In this document: positions 1-8,873 of the stretch, one piece after another
How the letters are laid out: each line of letters begins with the position of its first letter
Numbering within the stretch: position 1 is the first letter of the stretch
DNA from: Halocaridina rubra
Taxonomy: Eukaryota; Arthropoda; Malacostraca; Decapoda; Atyidae
NCBI GenBank assembly: GCA_037179515.1
Contig: JAXCGZ010005712.1
Span: 147,501-157,500 of the forward strand
Direction: 5' to 3'
DNA: 10,000 nucleotides
Translations under genes and position numbers: made by a program
Notes under the pieces: generated by a model
The model's input: only the letters and a program-made list of their open reading frames with translations
Told to the model about the DNA's origin: nothing
Databases searched by the model: none

Positions 1-238
1 TGTATAATTTAGAATTTAAATTACTGTTTATGATAAAAGTTGCTGAAACTAAGTTTAATGTCTCAAAGTTCTGTTACAGTTTCTTAACACAGATTGTGCA
101 CTCTGCAACATGGAAGAGGTGCAATTGATTGATAAGTCGCCTCAATACTGCTCCATAAATTATTTTTAAAAATGCCGGATTGAATAGGTGATTATAGATT
201 ATTTTATATTTCGTTTTATTTAATTTATTAATATATGA
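1..238. other. AT-rich sequence with no recognisable feature
   Basis: This stretch is AT-rich. I found no open frame of useful length, no tRNA-like box pair and no tandem repeat. LINE-like coding similarity starts only near 239. It may be host intergenic or intronic DNA, or a LINE 5' part that has decayed beyond recognition. Confidence 0.5.
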
Positions 239-1290
239 TCAGGTAGCCCTAATCGTTGCCGAGATCATAACCTCGGGAGTGGAGGCGTACATCTCCTCCT
301 CTATGAAAAGTTTTTCGTGCCCTAATCCTTAGTTTGACCATGCCTGCTCCATGGCTATTCAAGCCAGGAATTGGGCACACTGGTCGTTCCAAAACTCTCC
401 TTCTGATTTAACTCGCTCTGCATTTACTGTAGCTAGGAATCGCTGTACTGCACAGATTCGAAGATCTAAGGCTTCCTTTATAAGAAGGAAAGCTGATGAC
501 CGTAACTCCTCTCCCACTGAGAAATGTTTCTAGTCCTTAGCCAAAAAACTCTTCAAACTGACAAAGCCACTCTCTTTGGTTCTCATTTTTTCTGCCAACT
601 CTTCTGTAAAAGATTCCAGTACACCTCTCCCTCAATATTTACCCCTCTCTAACCCTATGCCCTCCCTTATCCTTTTTTTCACGCAATGTTCATAAAGTTC
701 TTCACTCGCTAAAGACGAACAACGCACCTGGTCCCAATGGCATCCTTGCAAGAATCCTTAAGGAGTTTGTAGATGAACTGGTCCCCGTGCTCTGCCGTTT
801 TTTCGCCTCATTCATTCAACCAGTGTCTATTCTTCATCTTGAACGCATACTCTAGTGCAACTTGTACCTAAGAAAGGTGACCACTTAATTCCATCAAACT
901 ACCGATATATTGCCCTTTTCAAAACTTTGCTCAATGCTCACTTTTTGAAACGTCTTGACTCTAACTCATTTATCTCCTATCACCAGTACGGCTTCCGCAA
1001 GGCAAGATCCACTGGTGACCTCCTGTTTTATCTTACTCATGTATGGTCATCCACTCTGAGGAACTATGGGGAATCCTTATTCGTCGCCCTTGATATCTCA
1101 AAAGGATTTTGACAGAGTCTGGCACAAGGCTATGTTGGCCAAACTCCCTGCCTATTGCTTTACCCCTTCTTTCTGTTCTCTGATTTCCAGTTTTCTTTCT
1201 GACCGTTTTGTATCTGTAGTTGTCGACGGTGCAACTTCTAGGCCATTCCTTGTTACCAGTATTGTTCCACAGGGCTCTGTTATTTCACCT
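239..1290 (+). pseudogene. Outer LINE, left part: decayed Jockey/I-type ORF2 (linker and N-terminal RT)
   Basis: This is the remnant of a non-LTR retrotransposon ORF2, whose product would nick the target and reverse-transcribe the element RNA. The reading shifts between frames. A linker (SAFTVARNRCTAQIRRSKAS, 60 codons or so from 351) is followed by SLAKK after an in-frame TAG at 531-533 where the family usually has Trp. RT motifs follow in order: NNAPGPNGI (718-744; the usual D of GPDGI is N), VPKKGD and NYRYIAL (from 864), HQYGFRKARSTGDLL (about 982-1026), DISKGF then DRVWHKAM (1093-1134), and VPQGSV (about 1267-1284). Visible lesions are a TAG at 330-332, the TAG at 531, a TAG at 853-855 with a frame change, and one extra T in the run before 1113 that splits the KAFD motif. 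No endonuclease domain is visible, so the element is 5'-truncated or decayed there. The coding sequence continues at 5715, after a 4.4 kb insertion. Family placement rests on remembered motif order, not on a search. Confidence 0.85.
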
Positions 1291-1743
1291 GCTCCGGAAA
1301 GCATACCCTATTGGGACGTAGTTCCCTACCCAATTGCAGATCATGAGCTCAACATTGCTATGCTAAACATAAACAAGCCCAAAAGGAAGCCTCTCTTCAA
1401 GACATTCCTGTGTCTAAAAATTACTCCCCTGATATCTTTTGTGAAGCATTGATCAACAACACAAATGTACTTAATAGAATTATAAACACAGATAATGTCG
1501 ATTTGCAGGTTGAGATTCTAACAAAAGTCTTCCTTGAGTGCTTAAATACTTGTACACCCAGTGTAACAAGAAAAATAACCTGCCCCTCAGCCCCCTGGCT
1601 AACTAATGACATCAAAGAGGCAATGCAAATCAGAAATCAAATACAAAAAGCGCTAAAAATTAATAGATATGATATGACTCTCCGAGAGCGTTATAAAACA
1701 GAAACGAAACGTGCCATATCTCCCATTAATGTAAGTAAAAAAG
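1291..1743 (+). pseudogene. Copy A: endonuclease C-terminus and linker, frameshifted
   Basis: Translation from 1291 gives the end of an APE-type endonuclease (PYPIADHELNIAML), then a basic segment (NKPKRKPLFKTF). The frame breaks in the A run at 1416-1420, where one missing A fits the shift. The next frame then reads NYSPDIFCEALINNTNVL and a linker with APWLTNDIKEAM and RERYKTETKRA. The WLT(N/D)xIKxxMxxRN pattern is typical of the segment between endonuclease and RT in CR1/L2/Jockey-type ORF2. The segment ends at an internal deletion near 1744, where the frame changes again. The catalytic N-terminal part of the endonuclease is absent, so this piece cannot cut DNA. The first 50 or so codons are fused in frame to the outer LINE's RT by chance. 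Confidence 0.7.
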
Positions 1744-3249
1744 ACCATAAAGAGCCTAAGAAACTCTGGTTCTTATGGTTCAGATGGTATACCATTTCAG
1801 TTCATCAAAGATGCTCTACCCATGATTGCATCCTATATTCTAACTATTATGAACACTTCCATTGTTACTAAAAAGTTTCCTGACTCTTGGAAAATATCAC
1901 ATGTAATACCTCTGCATAAAAAGGGGGACAGAGAAGATGTGACAAACTATCGTCCCATTTCCCTGCTACCCATTTTCTCTAAAATATTAGAAAAAATTGT
2001 TGCATGCCAACTTATGTCATATTTAGAATCAAATAGACTACTAACGATTAGCCAACATGGTTTCAGACCAAAACTCTCGACGGAAACTGCACTGCTTAAA
2101 GTCACGAATAGTATATATAATAATATAGATATGAAAAAAATATCTTTGCTAATTTTATTAGACTTATCAAAAGCCTTCGACAGTGTAAACCATGAAATTC
2201 TTTTAAGTAACTGTATTAACTTAAATATTGATCCAAGCTGGTTTAGCGAGTATCTATCTAATCGTAAACAGTCCATACGTCTTAACAACATTATCTCTGT
2301 GCCAAAAAATGTATCATTTGGTGTTCCACAGGGATCAGTACTTGGTCCTATCCTCTTCTCCATTTACGTAAATGATCTATCTTCTTTCATTTCTGACTGT
2401 CTAGTCGTACAATATGCAGATGACACTCAACTACTCCTTAGTGGTGATATTAATAATCTCCCAGAGCTAACTTTAAGAGCAGAAAACACTCTGTCAAAAA
2501 TTAAAACCTATTTCCAAGAAATTGGGCTGTTAATTAACAAAAGTAAAACACAGTGCATATTTATTGGTTCAAGGTTCCACATAGCACAAATTCCAGAAAA
2601 CACAACAATTAATTTTTGCGACAATATTATCACACCTAGCAAAACAGTCAAAAACCTAGGAATTCACTTTGATAACCACATGTTGTTTGATTCCCACATA
2701 GATAAAGTATGCAAAAAGGTTACAGGAACATTAATGTACTTATCACGTATAAAAGACAATTTTGAGACTACCACTCGAATAACTGTTGTTGAATCTCTAG
2801 CCCTAAGTCACATTAATTACTGCACAACTGTTTGGGGATCTACCACTAAGACTCAGATAAACAGAATACAGAAGCTTATTAATTTTGCAGCTCGAGTTGC
2901 CCTGGGAGGAATAAGGAAATATGACCACATCACACCAGCTCTCAATAAACTTGGGTGGCTGCGGGCAGAAAATAAGGTCGCTTATGCTATTTATGTTTTT
3001 GTATTCAAAATTTTGGACCATCATTATCCTAGCTGGCTATTTGATTTAAAAACAGTCAGGGATATAAGGGGAACCAACACAAGACAAAGCAGTGAGCTCT
3101 TTATTCACAGAACAAACACAGAAGCAGGTTCAAAGATGATCACTATCAAAGGGCCAACACTCTGGAATGATATTCCAGAGCATCTTAAAAATACATCCTC
3201 CTTCACAGCTTTCAAAGGCAAACTATATAGTTTTCTTTTGGACAAATAG
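1744..3249 (+). CDS. Copy A: LINE reverse transcriptase, long intact frame (partial ORF2)
   Basis: This is an uninterrupted frame of about 500 codons encoding an RNA-directed DNA polymerase of a non-LTR element. Counting from the ATG at 1822 (475 residues), the motifs in order are: HVIPLHKKGD (27-36), NYRPISLLP (42-50), QHGFRPKLSTETALL (78-92), motif A LLDLSKAFDSVNHEILL (112-128), GVPQGSVLGPILF (167-179), catalytic YADD (198-201; bases 2413-2424), and a C-terminal region with WGSTTKTQINRIQKLI and GPTLWNDIPEHL. The first RT motif, GSYGSDGIPFQFIKD, lies upstream of that ATG, so the ATG is not a natural start. It is only the first Met left after the 5' deletion. All catalytic aspartates are present and there are no stops, which points to a relatively recent copy. 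Without a promoter or the endonuclease, autonomous activity is not expected. Confidence 0.85.
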   Translation, partial: TIKSLRNSGSYGSDGIPFQFIKDALPMIASYILTIMNTSIVTKKFPDSWKISHVIPLHKKGDREDVTNYRPISLLPIFSKILEKIVACQLMSYLESNRLLTISQHGFRPKLSTETALLKVTNSIYNNIDMKKISLLILLDLSKAFDSVNHEILLSNCINLNIDPSWFSEYLSNRKQSIRLNNIISVPKNVSFGVPQGSVLGPILFSIYVNDLSSFISDCLVVQYADDTQLLLSGDINNLPELTLRAENTLSKIKTYFQEIGLLINKSKTQCIFIGSRFHIAQIPENTTINFCDNIITPSKTVKNLGIHFDNHMLFDSHIDKVCKKVTGTLMYLSRIKDNFETTTRITVVESLALSHINYCTTVWGSTTKTQINRIQKLINFAARVALGGIRKYDHITPALNKLGWLRAENKVAYAIYVFVFKILDHHYPSWLFDLKTVRDIRGTNTRQSSELFIHRTNTEAGSKMITIKGPTLWNDIPEHLKNTSSFTAFKGKLYSFLLDK

Positions 3250-3515
3250 TTGCTGCTCATTAAGAACTAATTATTCTCATTGTAAGGAAACAAATATGGA
3301 AATGATGCCGATAATAACGATCCTGTACCTAGTGGCATACTTACTACTATATTATTAACATTATTGTTAACATTTTTATTACAGCATTATTATTTTCTAT
3401 GAAAACTACATTTAATTTAACTATATGTCTAACCCTCTTATTTATTAGTTTAATTACATGTCTACTTATAAGTTACTATTAATGTTGAATAACCATTGTA
3501 CAAAATGGAAATAAA
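3250..3515 (+). other. Copy A 3' UTR with AATAAA
   Basis: This is the non-coding 3' part of copy A. It aligns with 5340-5692 of copy B apart from an 82-nt segment (5350-5431) that A lacks. A small hairpin, TTAACA-TTAT-TGTTAA (3355-3370), is present in both copies. An AATAAA (3510-3515) sits directly before the tail repeat, as expected for LINE 3' ends. Confidence 0.7.
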
Positions 3516-3516
3516 T

Positions 3517-3541
3517 GTTTTGATTTGATTTGATTTGATTT
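3517..3541 (+). repeat. (TTTGA)n 3' tail of copy A
   Basis: There are about four to five copies of TTTGA/GATTT. This is a short simple-repeat tail instead of poly(A), as in CR1/L2-type LINEs. Copy B's truncated 5' end joins it directly, so the A/B border is exact only to a base or two. Confidence 0.8.
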
Positions 3542-5339
3542 TACAAAGAACAATTTAATGATTCTAGATATGATGCAGCAGCAACATGGAAAGTGATAAG
3601 AAGCATGATACCAAATGAAAAGACTACCTCAGACAGTTATGAAAATATTATGGAGTTGAAAGACAAAGCGGAAAACTTTAAAAACTATTTTGCTAACGTT
3701 GGCAAACATACATATGAGAAAACACAAGAAAACAACAACTCAGTGAATAGTAATTACTTAAATGTCAATTCTTCCAATGTAAAAACAAAAGAGTACTTCA
3801 AGATAAATCCTATCGATTGTGCTACCCTAATTCTTACCATGAAGAGCCTAAGAAACTTTGGCTCTTATGGTCCAGATGGTATACCATTTCAATTCATCAA
3901 AGATGATCTACCCATGATTGCTTCTTATATTCCAACTATTATGAACACTTTCATTGTTACTAAAAAGTTTCCTGACTCTTGGAAAAAATCGCATGTAATA
4001 CCTCTGCATAAAGAGGGGGACAGAGAAGATGTGACAAACTATCGTCCCATATCCCTGCTACTCATTTTCTCTAAAATATTAGAAAAAAATTTTGCATGCC
4101 AACTTATGTCATATTTAGAGTCAAATAGACTCTAAATATGACATTAACCAACATGGTTTCAAACCGAAACTCTCGACAGAAACTGCACTGCTCAAAGTTG
4201 CGAATAGTATCTATAATAATATAGATAAGAAAAAATATCTCTGCTTGTATTATTAGACTTAACAAAAGCCTTCGACAATGTAAACCATGAAATTCTTATA
4301 CGTAAATGTACTAAATATTGATCCGAACTGGTTTAGAGAGTATCTATCTAATCGTAAACAGTCTATATATCTTAACAATATTATCTCTACGCCAAAAAAT
4401 GTATCATTTGGTGTTCCACAGGGATCTGTACTTGGTCCTATCCTCTTCTCCATTTACGTAAATAATCTATCTTCTTACATTTCTGACTGTCTAGTCGTAC
4501 AATATGCAGATGACACTCAACTACTCCTTAGTGGTTATATCAATAATCTCCCAGAGCTAACCTTAAAGGCAGAAATCACTCTGTCAAAAATTAAAACCTA
4601 TTTTCCAGAAATTGGCTTGTCAATTAACGAAAGTAAAACACAATACATGTTTAATGGTTCAAGGTTCCATATAGCACAAATTCCAGAAAACACAACAATT
4701 AATTTTTGCGGCAATATTATTACACCTAGAAAAACAGTCAAAAACCTAGGAATTCACTTTGATAACTACATGTTGTTTGATTCCCACATAGATAAAGCAT
4801 GCAAAAAGATTACAGGAACATTAATGTACTTATTACGTATAAAGGACAATTTTGAGACTACCACTTGAATAACTGTTGTTGAATCTCTAGCCCTAAGTCA
4901 CATTAATTACTGCACAACTGTTTGGAGAACTACCACTAAGACTCAGATAAACAGAATACAGAAGCTTATTAATTTTGCAGCTAGAGTTGCCCTGGGAGGA
5001 ATAAGAAAATTTGACCACATCAGACCAGCTCTCAATAAACTTGGGTGGCTGCGGGCAGAAAATAAAGTCGCTTATGCTATTTATGTTTTTGAATACAAAA
5101 TTTTGGACCAGCATTATCCTAGCTGGCTATTTGATTTAAAAACAGTCAGGGATAGCAGGTTAACCAACACAAGACAGAGCAGTGAGCTCTTTATTCAGAG
5201 AACAAACACAGAAGCAGGGTCAAAGATGATCACTATTAAAAGGCCAACACCCTGGAACAATATTCCAGAGCATCTTAAAAATGCATCCTCCTTCACAGCT
5301 TTTAAAGGCCAACTATATAGTTTTCTTTTGGACAAATAG
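3542..5339 (+). pseudogene. Copy B: broken LINE reverse transcriptase ORF2
   Basis: This is the RT of the same non-LTR family as copy A, now inactive. The frame from 3542 covers a pre-RT linker (YKEQFNDSRYDAAATWKVIR, NFKNYFANVGKHTYEK), GSYGPDGIPFQFIKD and NYRPISLL, and stops at 4133-4135. Against copy A there is a net +4 nt change near 4128-4142, a 1-nt loss in an A run near 4232-4237, and a 5-nt loss near 4293-4312. Together these bring the reading into the frame used from 4287. That frame carries GVPQGSVLGPILF and YADD (4503-4514). It is cut by TGA at 4866-4868, where copy A has CGA, a typical CpG transition. Apart from that stop it is open to TAG at 5337-5339. The C-terminal region matches copy A, including PEHLKNASSFTAFKG. 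Confidence 0.85.
4108..4142. repeat. Perfect 15-bp inverted repeat with 5-nt loop inside copy B
   Basis: GTCATATTTAGAGTC (4108-4122) is followed by AAATA and then by its exact reverse complement (4128-4142). Copy A has no such match at the same place: its right side reads GACTACTAACGATTAGCC. The right arm is therefore new in B. It adds 4 nt and creates the stop that ends the first RT frame. Confidence 0.9.
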
Positions 5340-5694
5340 TTGCTGCTCACACATAAACTAAACTTAATGATTTAATGCAATTTCCCAACCTCTCTATATG
5401 TAAATTGATATCGACGTCTCTGTTCTCTAAGTTAAGAATTAATTATTCTCATTGTAAGGAAAACAAATATGGTGATGATGCCGATAATAACGATACTGCA
5501 TCGAGTGTTATATTACTACTTTATTATTAACATTATTGTTAACATTTTTATTACAGCATTATTATTTTCTAGGAAAGCTACATTTAATTTAACTGTATGT
5601 ATTACCCTCTTACTTATTAGTTAAATTACATGTCTACTTATAAATTACTTTTACTTTTAGAAAAATAGCCATTGTACAAAAATGGAAATAAATC
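5340..5694 (+). other. Copy B 3' UTR with AATAAA
   Basis: This non-coding 3' part is longer than copy A's because of 82 nt at 5350-5431. It shares the TTAACA-TTAT-TGTTAA hairpin (5527-5542) with A, and its AATAAA (5687-5692) lies next to the tail. Whether the 82 nt were lost from A or gained by B cannot be told from two copies. Confidence 0.65.
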
Positions 5695-5714
5695 TTTGTT
5701 TGTTTGTTTGTTTG
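5695..5714 (+). repeat. (TTTG)5 3' tail of copy B
   Basis: Five TTTG units follow the AATAAA. The unit is one base shorter than the TTTGA unit of copy A. The next bases (5715 onward) already encode the outer LINE's FINDL motif, so the tail marks the right edge of the insertion. Confidence 0.8.
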
Positions 5715-6593
5715 TTCATCAATGATCTTCTTCATTCCCAATCTCCCTTTCTTCTTCACGCCACTGCCGACGATTCTACTCTTCATTTTTCCTCTGCCTT
5801 GTCTTCACATCCATCATCTGCTACTTATAATCAGTCTCGTATCACTCTTTTTTTCTACTCTCAACTCAGATTTTCAGAGGGTATCTTAGTAGGGCACCCA
5901 AAATATAGTTAAATTTAGTGCCTCAAGACACAGTTTCTAGCTATCTCTTTATTTTCTCCTCCTGAGAGCCCCATTGTCTTCGAAACTAAAGTAATTTACC
6001 ATATTAATTCTATCAACATGTTAGAAATTCATACAACCTCTAACTTGTCTTGGAGGAATTGCATAATCCAAATTTCTAAATATGCATCCAAATAATTAGG
6101 GAATCAGTTTAATTTTCTTCAGTACTTTAATTCTTTACAGTTACTTAAAATCAATAAAGGTCTTATCTGTCCTTGCTTAGAATACTACTCTCACATCTGG
6201 GGTGCTTCTTCTTATTCTTGTCTCCTTGATAGGGTTGAATTTAAGGCAGTCAAGCTCATTAATAATCCTTCTCTTATTTCTAATCTGGATTCCCTTTCTC
6301 TTCGCAGTAAGGTATCATCCATTTCTCTTTTCTATCGCTCTTACTTCCATCATTGCTCTAATGAGCTGGCGAATTGCATCCCTCCTCCACTGCTGAGGCA
6401 GTGTAACACTCGGCAAGTAGCCTCGTCTCACAGATTCTGTGTGGAGATTTGTAGCTCGCGGATTGGTCAGTGTAGCGACTGCGTCTTCCCATCTGCCTCC
6501 AGACTCTGGAACTCTCTTCCTCTTTCTGTCTTTTCCAATTCCTATAACCTACCTTCCTTCAAAAAGGGGATCTACCGTCATCTCAGGGTCTAA
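5715..6593 (+). pseudogene. Outer LINE, right part: C-terminal RT with three internal stops
   Basis: This continues the RT interrupted at about 1290. It opens with FINDLLHSQSP, which in this LINE type follows VPQGSVLSP after only about five residues. The catalytic motif reads T-A-D-D (5763-5774) where F/Y-A-D-D is usual, followed by STLH. One frame then runs to a natural stop at 6591-6593, with internal stops at 5910-5912, 5916-5918 and 6093-6095. Recognisable C-terminal blocks are KTQFLAISL, NLSWRNCIIQISKYASK, CLEYYSHIWGASSYSCLLDR, the SLSLRSKVSSISLFYRSYF block, CIPPPLLRQCNTRQ, and SASRLWNSLPLSVF followed by LPSFKKGIYRHL. It is inactive. Frame preservation with only point stops contrasts with the frame-shifted left part. 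Confidence 0.85.
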
Positions 6594-6886
<293 letters not shown>

Positions 6887-7013
6887 TCATATTACAGATT
6901 CCCCAACCTCACTCGTGGCTTCATTTTAGCATTTAATTCAATTCCCAATCTCATTCGGGCCATGAAATAACCGAATTAGCACATTACATATGTGAAAACA
7001 TGAATCATTTTTT

Positions 7014-7083
7014 ACCCCGACCGGGACTCGAACCTAGGACTTATGATTACTAAGTCAAGGCGCTACCACTACACCACAGAAGG
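7014..7083 (-). ncRNA. tRNA-like pol III module, monomer 1
   Basis: This tRNA-like sequence reads on the minus strand. The B box GGTTCGAGTCC, at 7024-7034 on the complement, matches the consensus. The A box is TGGTGTAGTGG. A 6-bp anticodon-like stem (GACTTA/TAAGTC) closes a 7-nt loop, GTAATCA. The acceptor stem pairs poorly and the variable loop is too short, so this is a tRNA-derived module and not a functional tRNA. Confidence 0.55.
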
Positions 7084-7286
7084 TTAAAAGGAATCCAACC
7101 TTATAGCTTATATCTGCTATACTTAGGAATGAACGCATTCTAACTGAATGCCACTATGTTCATATTACAGATTCCCCAACCTCACTCGTGGCTTCATTTT
7201 TGCATTTAATTCAATTCCCAATCTCATTCGGGCCATGAAATAACCGAATAAGCACATTACATATGTGAAAACATGAATCATTTTTT

Positions 7287-7356
7287 ACCCCGACCGGGAC
7301 TCGAACCTAGGACTTATAATTACTAAGTCAAGGCGCTACCACTACACCACAGAAGG
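7287..7356 (-). ncRNA. tRNA-like pol III module, monomer 2
   Basis: Same module one period on, with the B box on the complement of 7297-7307. A private change in the anticodon-like loop (TTATAATTAC on the plus strand, where the others read TTATGATTAC) replaces C with T in the loop. Confidence 0.55.
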
Positions 7357-7559
7357 TTAAAAGGAATCCAACCTTATAGCTTATATCTGCTATACTTAGG
7401 AATGAACGCATTCTATCTGAATGCCACTATGTTCATATTACAGATTCCCAAACCTCACTCGTGGCTTCCTTTTAGCATTTAATTCAATTCCCAATCTCAT
7501 TCGGGCCATGAAATAACCGAATAAGCACATTACATATGTGAAAACATGAATTATTTTTT

Positions 7560-7629
7560 ACCCCCACCGGGACTCGAACCTAGGACTTATGATTACTAAG
7601 TCAAGGCGCTACCACTACACCACAGAAGG
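7560..7629 (-). ncRNA. tRNA-like pol III module, monomer 3
   Basis: Same module, with the B box on the complement of 7570-7580. The 3' flank carries the T variant at 7552. That variant is shared only with the mirror-image monomer of the right arm (8065). Confidence 0.55.
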
Positions 7630-7987
7630 TTAAAAGGAATCCAACCTTATAGCTTATATCTGCTATACTTAGGAATGAACGCATTCTATCTGAATGCCAC
7701 TATGTTCATATTACAGATTCCCCAACCTCACTCGTGGCTTCATTTTAGCATTTAATTCAATTCCCAATCTCATTCGGGCCATGAAATAACCGAATAAGCA
7801 CATCACATATGTAATGTGCTTATTCGGTTATTTCATGGCCCGAATGAGATTGGGAATTGAATTAACTGCTAAAATGAAGCCACGAGTGAGGTTGGGGAAT
7901 CTGTAATATGAACATAGTGGCATTCAGATAGAATGCGTTCATTCCTAAGTATAGCAGATATAAGCTATAAGGTTGGATTCCTTTTAA

Positions 7988-8057
7988 CCTTCTGTGGTGT
8001 AGTGGTAGCGCCTTGACTTAGTAATCATAAGTCCTAGGTTCGAGTCCCGGTGTGGGT
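7988..8057 (+). ncRNA. tRNA-like pol III module, right arm 1
   Basis: The A box TGGTGTAGTGG (7995-8005) fits TRGYNNARNNG at every position. The B box GGTTCGAGTCC (8037-8047) fits GGTTCGANTCC at every position. The two starts are 42 nt apart, a normal tRNA spacing. A TTTT at 8073-8076 could end a pol III transcript. The D-arm-like stem GTGT/GCGC and the T-arm (one mismatch) are present, but the acceptor stem is weak. A tRNA-derived SINE head or tRNA pseudogene fits better than a working tRNA. Confidence 0.6.
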
Positions 8058-8260
8058 AAAAAATAATTCATGTTTTCACATATGTAATGTGCTTATTCGG
8101 TTATTTCATGGCCCGAATGAGATTGGGAATTGAATTAAATGCTAAAATGAAGCCACGAGTGAGGTTGGGGAATCTGTAATATGAACATAGTGGCATTCAG
8201 ATAAAATGCGTTCATTCCTAAGTATAGCAGATATAAGCTATATGGTTGGATTCCTTTTAA

Positions 8261-8330
8261 CCTTCTGTGATGTAGTGGTAGCGCCTTGACTTAGTAATCA
8301 TAAGTCCTAGGTTCGAGTCCCGGTGGGGGT
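8261..8330 (+). ncRNA. tRNA-like pol III module, right arm 2 (A box altered)
   Basis: Same module one period on, with an intact B box at 8310-8320. The A box reads TGATGTAGTGG, changing the normally constant third base, so this copy should be the weakest promoter of the five. Confidence 0.55.
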
Positions 8331-8489
8331 AAAAAATGATTCATGTTTTCACATATGTAATGTGCTTATTCGGTTATTTCATGGCCCGAATGAGATTGGG
8401 AATTGAATTAAATGCTAAAATGAAGCCACGAGTGAGGTTGGGGAATCTGTAATATGAACATAGTGGCATTCAGATAGAATGCGTTCATT

Positions 8490-8873
<384 letters not shown>

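Larger units (their letters stand above)
1291..3541 (+). mobile_element. Inner LINE copy A (CR1/L2/Jockey-like), 5'-truncated
   Basis: This is a non-LTR retrotransposon inserted into the RT of the outer LINE. It begins in the last part of the endonuclease, with an IADHEL motif at 1333-1350 that matches the final D-H motif of APE-type endonucleases. It continues through a linker and a full RT region to a stop at 3247-3249, then a 3' UTR, an AATAAA at 3510-3515 and a (TTTGA)n tail. Compared with copy B it lacks at least about 294 nt just before the RT (join near 1744) and 82 nt of 3' UTR (join near 3259/3260). No target-site duplication is evident. The 5' border is certain only to within about 6 nt, because both elements can be read in the same frame across it. 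Confidence 0.85.
3542..5714 (+). mobile_element. Inner LINE copy B (same family as A), 5'-truncated
   Basis: This is a second copy of the same LINE family, in the same orientation and joined directly to the tail of copy A. It starts in the linker before the RT and runs through RT, C-terminus, 3' UTR and AATAAA (5687-5692) to a (TTTG)n tail (5695-5714). By eye it is roughly 92-95% identical to copy A where both are present. It keeps about 294 nt upstream of the RT and 82 nt of 3' UTR that A has lost. The outer LINE resumes at its right edge. Confidence 0.85.
6888..7808 (-). repeat. 273-bp satellite array, left arm of palindrome (3 monomers plus 102 nt)
   Basis: The marker CATATTACAG recurs at 6888, 7161, 7434 and 7707, an exact 273-nt period without net indels. 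Three full monomers are followed by 102 nt of a fourth, which ends inside ACATATGT (7805-7812), where orientation flips. I set the strand as minus because the tRNA-like module in each monomer reads on the minus strand. Monomers differ at only a few positions each, for example 7279 versus 7552. No coding potential is seen. It could be a tandemly amplified SINE-derived unit or an ordinary satellite that captured a tRNA-like sequence. Confidence 0.9.

Noticed and set aside
1421..5114. Minus-strand open frames opposite the inner LINE copies (1421-1615, 1947-2363, 2803-3024, 4259-4453, 4893-5114)
   Set aside because: They are antisense shadows of the RT. Equivalent ones recur in both copies because the copies are similar.
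7988..8057. Functional tRNA-Ile(AAT)
   Set aside because: The anticodon position would read AAT. However, the acceptor stem is poorly paired, the variable loop is about one nt, and extra bases precede the anticodon stem.
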